Positions 1 to 9,818 of a stretch of DNA of 64,000 nucleotides are shown here, in pieces. The notes beneath the pieces were generated by a model that had not been told where the DNA came from, searched no databases, and saw only the letters and a list, made by a program, of their open reading frames with translations. Made by a program: the position numbers and the translations under genes. The stretch comes from Sphingobacterium pedocola (lineage in GTDB: Bacteria > Bacteroidota > Bacteroidia > Sphingobacteriales > Sphingobacteriaceae). Location of the stretch: positions 647,515 through 711,514 of the forward strand of contig NZ_MU158690.1 of assembly GCF_015209965.1 (NCBI RefSeq), given 5' to 3'. Numbering within the stretch: position 1 is the stretch's first letter; each line of letters begins with the position of its first letter.

Positions 1-3000
1 GGAGCAAGTAGTAGACCTTATTTGGTCTATTCACCTATCGAATCGCCATCGTGGACCAGTTTGCTAATGGCTTCCCATAATAGCTCGGTGAGTGAACAGG
101 TCGTGGTAGATGTTGCGGGCAATGTGACCATAGCCCATCTGGAAAGCTGGGCCAATATTTATGTCTATCACTTAGCAAAGGACAAGATTGCATCTATTTC
201 TTCAGCGAGCCCATTGACTACAGGAAGTTTCCGGACTTTGGGGCAGCCCACTAGTAGTATTGTGGATGCCGGTTCCCGCCTGTCGATGAGTTTATCGCCA
301 AATGGTAAACCGTATATTATTTATACGAAAGCCAACTCGGGAGGGACAGTGACGCCTGTTATTCAACGTTATCATTTAATCCCTGATATGTCTATTCCGG
401 ATGAAGAACCTGAACCAGAGACCGATCCGGATGCCGAGGAAGTTGTGACAACGCCAAAACAAGTGGAGGCATTGGACAGAGGTCTTGTGGCTGTTCGTGG
501 AGGCAAAGATAACGTATTGGTCAGCTGGCGACTATTGGGTAACGAATCCATGGATTTAGGATTCAATGTTTACCGAGACGGGATTAAATTGAATACAGAA
601 CCGATTATCAATTCAACAAATTACAGGGATCAAACTACTGAGAATGGCAAATATATTGTGGTGCCCGTTATAGGCGAGGACGAAGGAGAATCCTCTTATG
701 AAGCTACAGTTTGGACGCAAGGGTTCTTGTCAATTCCGTTGGATATGCCTCCTACAGGTGTATCACAGAATGGTAGCCCCTATACACATACAGCGAATGA
801 CTTGAGTGTGGGTGATTTAGATGGCGATGGTGAATATGAGGTGATCGTAAAATGGGAACCTACATTAACCGGAGATAACGGAAATGGACAACGTGGTAAA
901 GTCTATTTTGATGCCTACAAGTTAGACGGTACCAAACTATGGCGTATCGATATGGGTATCAATGTCCGTGCCGGAGCACATTATACCCAGTTCTTGGTAT
1001 ACGATTTTGATGGTGATGGCAAAGCTGAATTGGCAATGCGTACATCCGATGGTACGGTAGATGGTACGGGTGTCGTCATCGGTGACGGAAGTGCAGATTA
1101 TAGAGAACCGAGTGGTTTTATCCTTACGGGTCCTGAATACCTGACCATATTTGAAGGTGCTACCGGCAGAGCCATGGCATCAGTTGACTATGTTCCAGAA
1201 AGGGGACGCGTGGCCGATTGGGGAGATGGCTATGGAAACCGCGTTGACCGTTTTGTTGCTGCTGTAGCTTATTTGGATGGGCAACGTCCAAGTATGGTAT
1301 TCGGTCGCGGGTATTATACACGTATGGTACGTGCAGCCTGGGATTGGCGAGATGGTAAGCTTACGCAAAGATGGGTGTTTGATACCAATGACAGAGGAAA
1401 CGAATCTTACGAACATTCTGGTAACCACCAGATGTCGGTCGCCGATGTGGACAACGACGGAAAAGACGAGATCATCAATGGCGCTTCCATCATCAATGAT
1501 AATGGTAAACGTTACTCGAATACCGGTAGAGGCCATGCTGATGCATTGCATGTGAGCCGGATGGATCCCGATAAACCGAATCAAATGATCTGGCAGCCGC
1601 ATGAGTCGGTAAGTACCTACGGGGACGCGGCGATTTTACTAAGAGACGCCAGAACGAATGAAAGTATTGTAAAGGTAGAAGCGAGCAGAGATATCGGACG
1701 TGCCATGGCAGCAGATATTGACCCGCGTTATAAGGGTTATGAAATGTGGAGCGCGGCTGGTGGACTGTACAACGTCAGTGGTTTGCAGGTTGCTACTACA
1801 CACCCTAGTTCGATGAACTTTGGTATCTGGTGGGATGGTGATTTATTGCGTGAATTATTAGATGGTACATCAATCTATAAATGGGATTATTTAACAAATA
1901 CGCAAAAAAGAGCAGTGGATTTTAGTCCTTACAATGTGGTATCCAACAATAGTACGAAAGCAACGCCGGGATTAAGTGCGGATCTCTTAGGAGACTGGCG
2001 CGAGGAAGTAATTTTCCGCACAGAAGACAGTAAGGAATTGTTGTTGTTTTCCACTGCGATACCAACAGACCATAAGCTATATACATTAATGCACGACCCA
2101 CAGTATCGGGTTGCGATTGCGTGGCAGAACTCATCGTATAACCAGCCACCACACCCTAGTTTCTATCTGGGTGCAGACATGCAGCCTCAAGAAGCGCCGA
2201 ATGTCGAATTGGTTGAATTGGTGAAGAAGCAACAGGAAATAGATTTTCCAGCTTTAGGTGAAAGTACCTATAATATAAAGCAATTATTACCGCAGGCAAC
2301 TGCAACGTCTGGATTGATGGTGAAATATACGAGCGACAATCCCAATGTAGTAACAGTTGAAGGACAGCGCCTAAATTTTGTCGGTGTAGGCTCGGTTAAT
2401 ATAACCGCTACGCAGAGCGGAAATGTTGCTTGGGAACCTGCAGATGCGGTAACCAAACCGCTTGTCATAAATAAGGGCGTTCAGACAATCAGCTTCGAAC
2501 CACTTCCAACGTTGACCGTGGGCGACAAACCGTTTGCTCCAGTAGCAGAGAGCAGTTCTGAGCTACCGGTTACATTCCAGACACAAGATCCCGCCTTGGC
2601 TACGATAGTGAGCAATGAGATTCTTGTGCTTGAAGAAGGTAGAGCGGAAATAGTGGCACAACAGGAGGGTAACGCCCTTTGGTCGGCTGCAGATCCCGTT
2701 GTTCAGCAACTCGAAATATTAGCGATGCCCGCAATGGAGGTCGTAAAAGTGATCACACCAAACGGAGATGGAGATAATGACGTATTGATTGTGCGCGAAA
2801 TTCAAAGGTATCCAGAAAATACCTTCCGTATATTTAATCGTCAGGGTCAGCAATTGTTCCATTTAGATGGGTACAATAACGTCGATCGCGTGTTTGAAGG
2901 TAGGGACGCATCCGGTAATTTATTGAATGACGGAACCTATTTCTTCAAACTGGAATGGATCCAAGAGGGCAAAAAAGTACATCAGAACGGATGGTTTTAC

Positions 3001-3012
3001 TTAAAACGGTAA
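1..3012 (+). CDS. Rhamnogalacturonan lyase (PL11) with type IX sorting domain, 5' end outside window
   Basis: The frame is open to base 1, so the true start lies upstream; the first candidate start inside is a TTG at 22. Residues counted from there: 1-125 form a beta-rich, propeller-like region, then a Pro/Glu/Asp linker, then a PL11 catalytic part at about 145-735. This part carries the family segment LDRGLVAVRGG and Ca-binding DGDG turns such as VGDLDGDGEYE and YDFDGDGKAE. Two Ig-like repeats follow (about 740-905). The last 90 residues are a CHU_C-type (type B) type IX sorting domain with ITPNGDGDND and a final WFYLKR. PL11 enzymes cleave the rhamnose-galacturonate backbone of RG-I by beta-elimination. 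I infer an enzyme exported through the type IX system and held at the surface or released. The next gene is the PorP/SprF partner usual for type B proteins. Confidence 0.9.
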   Translation, partial: GASSRPYLVYSPIESPSWTSLLMASHNSSVSEQVVVDVAGNVTIAHLESWANIYVYHLAKDKIASISSASPLTTGSFRTLGQPTSSIVDAGSRLSMSLSPNGKPYIIYTKANSGGTVTPVIQRYHLIPDMSIPDEEPEPETDPDAEEVVTTPKQVEALDRGLVAVRGGKDNVLVSWRLLGNESMDLGFNVYRDGIKLNTEPIINSTNYRDQTTENGKYIVVPVIGEDEGESSYEATVWTQGFLSIPLDMPPTGVSQNGSPYTHTANDLSVGDLDGDGEYEVIVKWEPTLTGDNGNGQRGKVYFDAYKLDGTKLWRIDMGINVRAGAHYTQFLVYDFDGDGKAELAMRTSDGTVDGTGVVIGDGSADYREPSGFILTGPEYLTIFEGATGRAMASVDYVPERGRVADWGDGYGNRVDRFVAAVAYLDGQRPSMVFGRGYYTRMVRAAWDWRDGKLTQRWVFDTNDRGNESYEHSGNHQMSVADVDNDGKDEIINGASIINDNGKRYSNTGRGHADALHVSRMDPDKPNQMIWQPHESVSTYGDAAILLRDARTNESIVKVEASRDIGRAMAADIDPRYKGYEMWSAAGGLYNVSGLQVATTHPSSMNFGIWWDGDLLRELLDGTSIYKWDYLTNTQKRAVDFSPYNVVSNNSTKATPGLSADLLGDWREEVIFRTEDSKELLLFSTAIPTDHKLYTLMHDPQYRVAIAWQNSSYNQPPHPSFYLGADMQPQEAPNVELVELVKKQQEIDFPALGESTYNIKQLLPQATATSGLMVKYTSDNPNVVTVEGQRLNFVGVGSVNITATQSGNVAWEPADAVTKPLVINKGVQTISFEPLPTLTVGDKPFAPVAESSSELPVTFQTQDPALATIVSNEILVLEEGRAEIVAQQEGNALWSAADPVVQQLEILAMPAMEVVKVITPNGDGDNDVLIVREIQRYPENTFRIFNRQGQQLFHLDGYNNVDRVFEGRDASGNLLNDGTYFFKLEWIQEGKKVHQNGWFYLKR

Positions 3013-3160
3013 TCGCGAAGCACCGATGAATACAGCTAATAAATTAAGTAATAATGAAAATTATATTCCAATGAAATATCCATGTCGCACAGGCTGCACA
3101 AACACGAATGAATATAGTTTGGATATTCCATATGGCAGAAAAAAAGCAAATTATATACAT

Positions 3161-4069
3161 ATGAAATATATAGGATATTTAAGCCGTATATTATGTACGG
3201 TACTTATGATAAATTTACTGTTACTAGAGGTCAATGCCCAACAACAACTTGGCTCCTATTTACAGTACCAGCAACATCCTGAGCAGGTCAATCCAGCGTA
3301 CACCCTTTCCGCCGAACAGGGCAAGCTGTATAGTATCGGGCGTAAGCAATGGATGGGGATAGACGGAGGTCCTGTTACTATGCTTGTCGGTGGCCACTTT
3401 AAAACAAAAAGTGAACGGTCTTCTCTCGGATTTAGCGTTCTGTTTGATAAAATCGGTCCCGAAAAATACACCGAGGCCAATGCATTTTATGGACATTCCA
3501 TCCGTCTATCAGACAATGATTATATCGGGGCTACGGTAGGCTTGGGCGTACGGTTCTACAATGTTAGATTCGCATCACTCGAACAGAGTGATGTGTCTCT
3601 GCGGGAGGATATCAATGAAAAAGTGGGTAGCCTAAATCTTTCCTTTATGTATTATAGACCAGAGCAATTCTATGTCGGTGTGACATTACCTCGTTTTGGT
3701 ACCGGTGAATTTAAGGAAGTGGAAGTCTTCCGGGAAAACTACTCCGCAATAGCTGCTTACCTTTTTGCAATAGACGATGGCATGCATATAAAAGCTGGTA
3801 CCTGGTTGTCATGGATGGATAATAGCGAGATGCTAGGGAATTTCTCCGCCACGGCGTACTTTAATCGGAAGTTAGGAATCGGCGTTAATTATAACAGCAG
3901 TAAAGAGTTTGGTGGGATGGCCAGTTTTGCGCTCAATGATAAGCTGAAATTCGGTTACGGTTATGGATTTGGAGTTGGAAGGACAACTATGGCTGGTGCC
4001 CGTAATGGTACACATGAAATATCCCTAAGTTATCATTTTTCAAAGGGATCTAAAATTAACCTCCTTTAA
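3161..4069 (+). CDS. PorP/SprF family type IX secretion membrane protein
   Basis: An outer-membrane beta-barrel of the PorP/SprF family, which works with the type IX secretion system and is often encoded next to a type B (CHU_C) cargo, as here. The frame opens with an ATG at 3026, but the ATG at 3161 begins a clean signal peptide (MKYIGYLSR then a Leu-rich core ending VNAQ), so I prefer 3161. The mature part starts with the family motif QYQQHPEQVNPAYT and contains RKQWMGIDGGP; the rest is alternating beta-strand sequence. It lies 148 bp after the lyase and probably shares its transcript. The specific cargo pairing is inferred from adjacency. Confidence 0.88.
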   Translation: MKYIGYLSRILCTVLMINLLLLEVNAQQQLGSYLQYQQHPEQVNPAYTLSAEQGKLYSIGRKQWMGIDGGPVTMLVGGHFKTKSERSSLGFSVLFDKIGPEKYTEANAFYGHSIRLSDNDYIGATVGLGVRFYNVRFASLEQSDVSLREDINEKVGSLNLSFMYYRPEQFYVGVTLPRFGTGEFKEVEVFRENYSAIAAYLFAIDDGMHIKAGTWLSWMDNSEMLGNFSATAYFNRKLGIGVNYNSSKEFGGMASFALNDKLKFGYGYGFGVGRTTMAGARNGTHEISLSYHFSKGSKINLL

Positions 4070-4305
4070 TCCAATTTCATCGTTGAAATAAGGTGTTTTT
4101 TGAGGAATAATTCAGGATAGCGCAGGTTGCTGAAACCGGTAACCTTTTGTAATATTGATGAAACAATAGCAATTGTGCCGATTAACATTTTAACCGACGA
4201 CCTGATTTTACGAAGTATGATAGCTAACCAAAAAAATAAAAGAACGAATAGATAGCGCATTGAGCGAAATTTTTTAATAATTAATAAACCTATAAAGCTT
4301 ATTTT

Positions 4306-6522
4306 ATGAGTTTTTACCGATTACAACTTTATTGTATAGTATTTGTCCTTACATGTGTAGGCTGTCGAAAAGCGGCCTTTGATGAGTATTATGGCCGCCC
4401 GGAGTGGTTGGCGAGCCCTATCTATCAGCAGTTAGACTCCATGGGCGATTTTAAAAGTTTCCTGTATTGTATCGAACTTGCTGGCTATACCAATACCTTA
4501 GGCTCTGCAGGGTCGTGGACCGTTTTTGCACCAACAGATGTCGCATTTGCCCAGTTCATGGACGAGCAGGGCATCGGCAGTCTTGATGATATCAATAAGA
4601 CCTTAGCGGAAAAAATAGTACGGATGTCGATGGCCTATGATGGAGAAAGGGTCGAAAAGCTAAACGACTATTTTTCACAGCAAGGTTGGCTTCCCGGCTT
4701 CGCGTATCGACGTCGTGCCGTGTATTACGATTTCGTGGAAGAGGAGACCACCACTGACGGGAAAACCCGAATGATCGTGTCGACCAACCGACAACCCGAT
4801 GCGGGTTACGTAGCCACGGACAACAATAATAAACACCTGACCTATTTTTTTAATGCTTATATGGATACCAGAGGCTTAGGTGCGGCAGACTACAATGTCT
4901 TTTACCCCGAGTCACAATATACCGGACTGAATATAGGTGGCGCACAGATTGATCCAAAACGACATAATATTATCGCTGAAAATGGTTATATACATGTCGT
5001 CGATAAAGTCTTGGCGCCAGAGCAAAGTATAGATCAGTATCTCCGTGGAAAGGAACAATATAGCGCATTCAAGGAAATACTGGACTTTTTTGCAACGTAT
5101 AGCTATAATCAGAATGTATCGCAGCGCTACGCGGTGTTGAGTGGTAGAAAGGACAGTGTTTTTACCAAAGGTTATACTGCATTGGGAATGTCATTGAATA
5201 ACGAGAACTACGCCAAAGAAGACTTTAACGATGCCCAAGTCAACAACAATTCGGTTACCGTACCAACCAATGAAGCCGTACGTGATTTCAGCAAGCGGGT
5301 GTTGTTAAAATATTACCCTTCAGGTACAACCATTCAAGACGTTTTTTATAGTAACAGTTCCATATTGGTGGAATTTATCAATTCACATTTCTATCAGACT
5401 CAGTTATGGCCATCGCGATTCGACACAGAGCGAAATAGTTTGAACGAAGCACCTAAAATTTCCAGGGCCAATATCAAAGAAGCTAAAATGCTTAGCAATG
5501 GTGCTTTTTATGGAGTTGATGCTTGTCAGAGTGCCAACGTATTTCAGTCGGTGTATGGAAATGTATTGTTGGATCCGAAATATAATCTGATGCAGACGGC
5601 CTTGGAGCGATTTGGCCTGAACCTTACACTAAAAATTCCAACATTACGCTATATGTTGGTGATGGTATCTGATCTGGAACTGAATAGAATAGGTTTTGAA
5701 TACGATCCGTACAATACCACCGATCCAATCCGTTATAACGGAGCGCCTGGTACACCAAAGATGCGTGAGGTGATCCAAAATCAGATCATCCCTTTAGAAA
5801 ACTATCCGATTCCAGATCTAAGTGGTTCGGGACTTTTGGAAGCATTTAGTGGAGAATACCTCATCTATGACAACAATAGATTATCTTCCAGTGGTACGTT
5901 GACACAAACGACAGCAAATGAACAGCGCGTTCGGATTGATTCGACCAACATTGGTACCGCGTTATCGGGGCCTTTGAATGGTATTGCTGTTTATAGCGCA
6001 CGAGCAATGCTTTCTTCTGAGGTTCATGCCGGAAATTTTTTAAAATCGCTGGGCGCTGAGGAAGCTACGTCTCCGTATTTTAGATTTTTCAGCTACCTAA
6101 AAAATACGGATATGTGGTCCGAATCCGATGGGGTGATCAAAGGCGTCGAATTAGGCTTAAATTATACGCTCGTTATTCCCAACAACGAAGCTATTGACGA
6201 AGCTATCGCAAATGGTGATCTGCCTGCGGTGCCCAATCCTACCTCGGTTCTTGATATTGAAAAGACAAAGCGTTTTATACAATATCATATTGTACGCAAT
6301 ACCTTTGCTATCGACGGTAAGAAAACGGGTGCTTTTGAGACCTTATGCAAAGATATAGAAGGAACGATCCTTAGCATAACCATCACCCAAAATCAAACGA
6401 ATAGTTTGCAAATACGTGACAATGCCAATCAAGTTACATCGGCCGATGTAACTAATAGCAATAGATTGGGACAACGCCTTTTAGTTCACTCTTTAAACGG
6501 TTATTTGCAAAATGGAATTTAA
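4306..6522 (+). CDS. Multi-domain fasciclin (FAS1) lipoprotein
   Basis: A 738-residue lipoprotein with lipobox VLTCVGC (Cys about 20). FAS1 signatures recur: SWTVFAPTDVAFAQF near 70-85 followed by YIHVVDKVLAP near 225-235, a middle copy around VTVPTNEAVRDF (about 310), and a C-terminal copy with YTLVIPNNEAIDEA (about 620) ending LLVHSLNGYLQNGI. FAS1 domains mediate adhesion or glycan contact; in Bacteroidota they often sit beside SusC/SusD genes, where they may act as extra surface glycan-binding lipoproteins. The stop is 13 bp before the SusC start, so co-transcription is likely. The binding role is inference. Confidence 0.85.
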   Translation: MSFYRLQLYCIVFVLTCVGCRKAAFDEYYGRPEWLASPIYQQLDSMGDFKSFLYCIELAGYTNTLGSAGSWTVFAPTDVAFAQFMDEQGIGSLDDINKTLAEKIVRMSMAYDGERVEKLNDYFSQQGWLPGFAYRRRAVYYDFVEEETTTDGKTRMIVSTNRQPDAGYVATDNNNKHLTYFFNAYMDTRGLGAADYNVFYPESQYTGLNIGGAQIDPKRHNIIAENGYIHVVDKVLAPEQSIDQYLRGKEQYSAFKEILDFFATYSYNQNVSQRYAVLSGRKDSVFTKGYTALGMSLNNENYAKEDFNDAQVNNNSVTVPTNEAVRDFSKRVLLKYYPSGTTIQDVFYSNSSILVEFINSHFYQTQLWPSRFDTERNSLNEAPKISRANIKEAKMLSNGAFYGVDACQSANVFQSVYGNVLLDPKYNLMQTALERFGLNLTLKIPTLRYMLVMVSDLELNRIGFEYDPYNTTDPIRYNGAPGTPKMREVIQNQIIPLENYPIPDLSGSGLLEAFSGEYLIYDNNRLSSSGTLTQTTANEQRVRIDSTNIGTALSGPLNGIAVYSARAMLSSEVHAGNFLKSLGAEEATSPYFRFFSYLKNTDMWSESDGVIKGVELGLNYTLVIPNNEAIDEAIANGDLPAVPNPTSVLDIEKTKRFIQYHIVRNTFAIDGKKTGAFETLCKDIEGTILSITITQNQTNSLQIRDNANQVTSADVTNSNRLGQRLLVHSLNGYLQNGI

Positions 6523-6535
6523 CCAGACCATAATT

Positions 6536-9500
6536 ATGATGAAGATTTTTAGATTATTTATTATTATAGGCTTGTTGATTGCCGTACATCAGGTGCAGGC
6601 GCAAAACGAGCCCCTGTTGACAGGAAAGGTGAGTGATCTGGCAACTGGCGAGGGGGTTATAAATGCCACGGTCATCCTGGTAGACCAAGACAACCGGACC
6701 ATATCATCCACCATGACCGATGTGACCGGAAACTATGTATTGCGCGTGAGACAACCAAATTTGCGGATCATGGTCTCTTATACAGGATATAAAAGCTCAC
6801 GTCCAGTGGCCGTCGGATCCCGCACCTCGATCAATATTGCAATAGAATCCGCGACGGCAGATATAGAAGAGGTTGTGATCAGTGCAAAAGGATCAGTCGA
6901 TGATGGTACGGGTATGGGGCTTTCCAAATTCAGGAATACCGCATCGGTCGCAACCATCAATATGAAAGAATTAGAAGAACTGCAATCGGCTTCGATAGAT
7001 CAGGCGTTGCAAGGTCGTTTGCCAGGGGTGGATATCAGTACCGTCTCCGGAGACCCGGGAGCGGGGATGCAAATCCGTATACGCGGTACATCTTCGCTTA
7101 ACGGCGCCACCGATCCCCTGATCGTCCTAGATGGTATGCCTTACGATATTACGATTCCAGACGATTTCGATTTTGCGACTTCAGACGATAACGCATATGG
7201 ACAGTTGTTAAATTTAGCACCTTCCGATATCCAGGATATATCCGTACTGAAAGATGCACAGGCAACCGCAGTTTGGGGCTCTCGTGCTGCAAATGGCGTG
7301 TTGGTTATTAATACAAAACGCGGTGCCTCGGGCCCACCTTCCCTAAATTATACATTTAAGGGCTCGTTTTCTAAGCAACCTAGCCCAATACCGTTATTGA
7401 GCGGAGACCAGTATACGACATTGGTTATGGAAGAATTTTACAATGCAGGACGCGTATTTGCCGGATCTGCCAGTTCCGAACAATTTCAATACGATCCCAA
7501 TAATCCGTATACCTATCATAACTTTAGCAACAATACGGATTGGGTGAAGTCGATTACCCAACTCGGCTACTTTCAGGATCATAACATACAGATTCGTGGT
7601 GGTGGAGAGAAAGCCCGTTATTTAGCATCATTGGGTTATTTTAATCAGGAAGGAACAACCATCGGAACCGCAACCAATCGTCTTACCGCTCGGGTAAATC
7701 TGGATTATGTGGTTTCCGAACGGATTACTTTCCAGTCGGATGTAGCCTACACGCATACTTTAGTAGATGGACAATACCACTCTAGAGTACGTGATGTTGC
7801 TTACCGTAAGATGGCTAATCAAAGTATTTGGGAATTTGACGAATACGGACGTTCTACCGGAAATCTATTTACGCCAATCAGTACAGCACAGGGTACATTT
7901 AATGCTCTCCCAAGAAATCAGAATTCGACTTACAACGGTACGTACAATCCCTTAGCCATGTTAACAAATGGAGTAAACCAGCAATGGGGGGATATACTAA
8001 GTCCACGCTTTAATATCCGGTATAAATTGATTCCGAATGTTTTAGAATTCAATACAGCGTTGTCTTTGAGCATCAATAACAATAAGACCAAGACATTTTT
8101 ACCACAGTCTGCAACAGGTAGACCTTTTACAGAGAACACGGTCAACATGGCCTCCGACTCAGATTTCGATCAGTTCTCGATGAATACCAAGACGAACTTG
8201 TTATACACACCAACCCTAGGTGAAGACCATTTGCTTACTGTAAATGCGTCGTTGCAGTCGACAGAGTCCCGTCGTACATTACAAGGTTTGAAATCAACGA
8301 ATACTGCCTCCTCCTTTCTACAGGATCCGAGTATTCCGTCGCGTACATTAACTGGAGAAGCCACTTCTTCCATTGGGGAATCACGTTCCATGGGTGTCAT
8401 GGCACAGGGAAACTATGTGTTTAAAAATCGGTATATCCTTGCCGGAAGTGTGCGTATGGACGGCAATTCAAAATTTGGCCCAGCCAATCGATACGGTGTT
8501 TTTCCAGCGGTATCAGGAGCTTGGCATATAGGCGAAGAAAAATTCTTGAAGGACATCAAAGAAATAGACCAAATTAAGTTGCGGGCCAGCTGGGGGAAAA
8601 GTGGGAATGCTCCACGTAATGATTATTCCTATATCAATATTTATAGATCGTATGATTATGCTTATTTAGGCGAAAATGGCGTTGGAACCTCCAATATCGA
8701 ATTGGCAAATCTGAAGTGGGAAACAGTGACCCAATCAAATCTAGGACTGGATGTTGAGTTGTTTGATTACCGGCTCACATTAGGTGGAGAGATTTATCGT
8801 CGAAGAACCACTGATCTAATGATGGATAAAATACAGGTGGCCACCTATAATGGGTTTAGCGAGCTTAGTATGAATGTGGGCACTATGGACAATGACGGTT
8901 GGGAAGCCAGTATAAATTATTTTCCGGTACGCAATAGCAAGTGGAATGTCAATGTTAATTTCAATATCGCACATAATACCAATGTGATACGTGAGATATC
9001 ACCGTTATATCCTCGGGAAAGTGCTAAAAATTCCTTGACCAATAAGGCATTTTTTACCTATTTTCAAGAAGACAATCCTTTTGGTTCATTCTACGGTTTC
9101 CGTTACCTCGGGGTATATAAGGATCAGGAAGCTACCATTGCCAAAGACGCTCGTGGAAACAATATCGTGAGTCCAGATGGGGAAGAGATCTATATGCGCT
9201 TCAATTATCCGACAGTAGATTATGTGTTCCAACCGGGAGATGCCATGTACGACGATATTAATAATGACGGTGTGATAAACGAGAAGGACGTAATTTACCT
9301 TGGTAACAGCAATCCAAAATTGACAGGTGGTTTCGGTTTTTCGGTTAGTTATAATCAACGATGGAAGTTAAGTTCCTTTTTTAACTATCGCCAAGGGTTA
9401 GATATTATCAATGGAACGAAAATGAATACGACAGACATGTTGGGTTTCGACAACCAAAGTACCGCTGTATTACGGCGTTGGCGCAATCCGGGGGATGTTA

Positions 9501-9814
9501 CTGATATTCCAAGAGCTGTCTATGGGACGGGGTATAACTCGCTAGGTTCCAGCCGATATGTAGAAGACGCCTCGTTTATACGTCTGCGCTCGCTGACCTT
9601 AAAATACGATTTTGGTAGAGAATTTTTGGATAGAATCCGGATAGGGAGCTTAGGAGCTTACGTCACGGTGGAGAATCTCTTCACGTTGACACGCTATACA
9701 GGTCAGGATCCCGATGTAGGTGTACGGATTAGAGACGCATTTTCGACACTGATCGACAATTCCATGACGCCGCCTTTAAAAACCGTAACATTAGGTATAA
9801 CTGCTAGATTTTAA
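6536..9814 (+). CDS. SusC/RagA TonB-linked outer-membrane transporter 1
   Basis: A TonB-dependent importer of oligosaccharides that pairs with a SusD lid. The earliest frame start (6512) overlaps the previous gene; the paired ATG codons at 6536/6539 start the signal peptide (MMKIFRLF, hydrophobic core, VQAQ). It contains a carboxypeptidase-D regulatory-like domain (about 25-110), a plug domain (about 135-260) with SIDQALQGRLPGVDIS and VLKDAQATAVWGSRAANGV, then the barrel, with a C-terminal TLGITARF ending in Phe as OM proteins do. Its SusD partner starts 5 bp downstream. The substrate cannot be read from sequence; the PL11 neighbour suggests RG-I fragments. Confidence 0.93.
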   Translation: MMKIFRLFIIIGLLIAVHQVQAQNEPLLTGKVSDLATGEGVINATVILVDQDNRTISSTMTDVTGNYVLRVRQPNLRIMVSYTGYKSSRPVAVGSRTSINIAIESATADIEEVVISAKGSVDDGTGMGLSKFRNTASVATINMKELEELQSASIDQALQGRLPGVDISTVSGDPGAGMQIRIRGTSSLNGATDPLIVLDGMPYDITIPDDFDFATSDDNAYGQLLNLAPSDIQDISVLKDAQATAVWGSRAANGVLVINTKRGASGPPSLNYTFKGSFSKQPSPIPLLSGDQYTTLVMEEFYNAGRVFAGSASSEQFQYDPNNPYTYHNFSNNTDWVKSITQLGYFQDHNIQIRGGGEKARYLASLGYFNQEGTTIGTATNRLTARVNLDYVVSERITFQSDVAYTHTLVDGQYHSRVRDVAYRKMANQSIWEFDEYGRSTGNLFTPISTAQGTFNALPRNQNSTYNGTYNPLAMLTNGVNQQWGDILSPRFNIRYKLIPNVLEFNTALSLSINNNKTKTFLPQSATGRPFTENTVNMASDSDFDQFSMNTKTNLLYTPTLGEDHLLTVNASLQSTESRRTLQGLKSTNTASSFLQDPSIPSRTLTGEATSSIGESRSMGVMAQGNYVFKNRYILAGSVRMDGNSKFGPANRYGVFPAVSGAWHIGEEKFLKDIKEIDQIKLRASWGKSGNAPRNDYSYINIYRSYDYAYLGENGVGTSNIELANLKWETVTQSNLGLDVELFDYRLTLGGEIYRRRTTDLMMDKIQVATYNGFSELSMNVGTMDNDGWEASINYFPVRNSKWNVNVNFNIAHNTNVIREISPLYPRESAKNSLTNKAFFTYFQEDNPFGSFYGFRYLGVYKDQEATIAKDARGNNIVSPDGEEIYMRFNYPTVDYVFQPGDAMYDDINNDGVINEKDVIYLGNSNPKLTGGFGFSVSYNQRWKLSSFFNYRQGLDIINGTKMNTTDMLGFDNQSTAVLRRWRNPGDVTDIPRAVYGTGYNSLGSSRYVEDASFIRLRSLTLKYDFGREFLDRIRIGSLGAYVTVENLFTLTRYTGQDPDVGVRIRDAFSTLIDNSMTPPLKTVTLGITARF

Positions 9815-9818
9815 AAAG

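Noticed and set aside
1180..1602. Long - strand frame inside the PL11 gene, and similar antisense frames in the SusC genes
   Set aside because: They mirror strongly supported coding frames and show no family features.
4116..4132. 17-bp sequence GATAGCGCAGGTTGCTG shared with 47075-47091
   Set aside because: Too short to exclude chance in 64 kb, and the flanks do not align.
4066..4260. 64-residue - strand frame in the gap after PorP/SprF
   Set aside because: No family resemblance, no ribosome site or promoter seen; hydrophobic start could be chance in AT-rich DNA.
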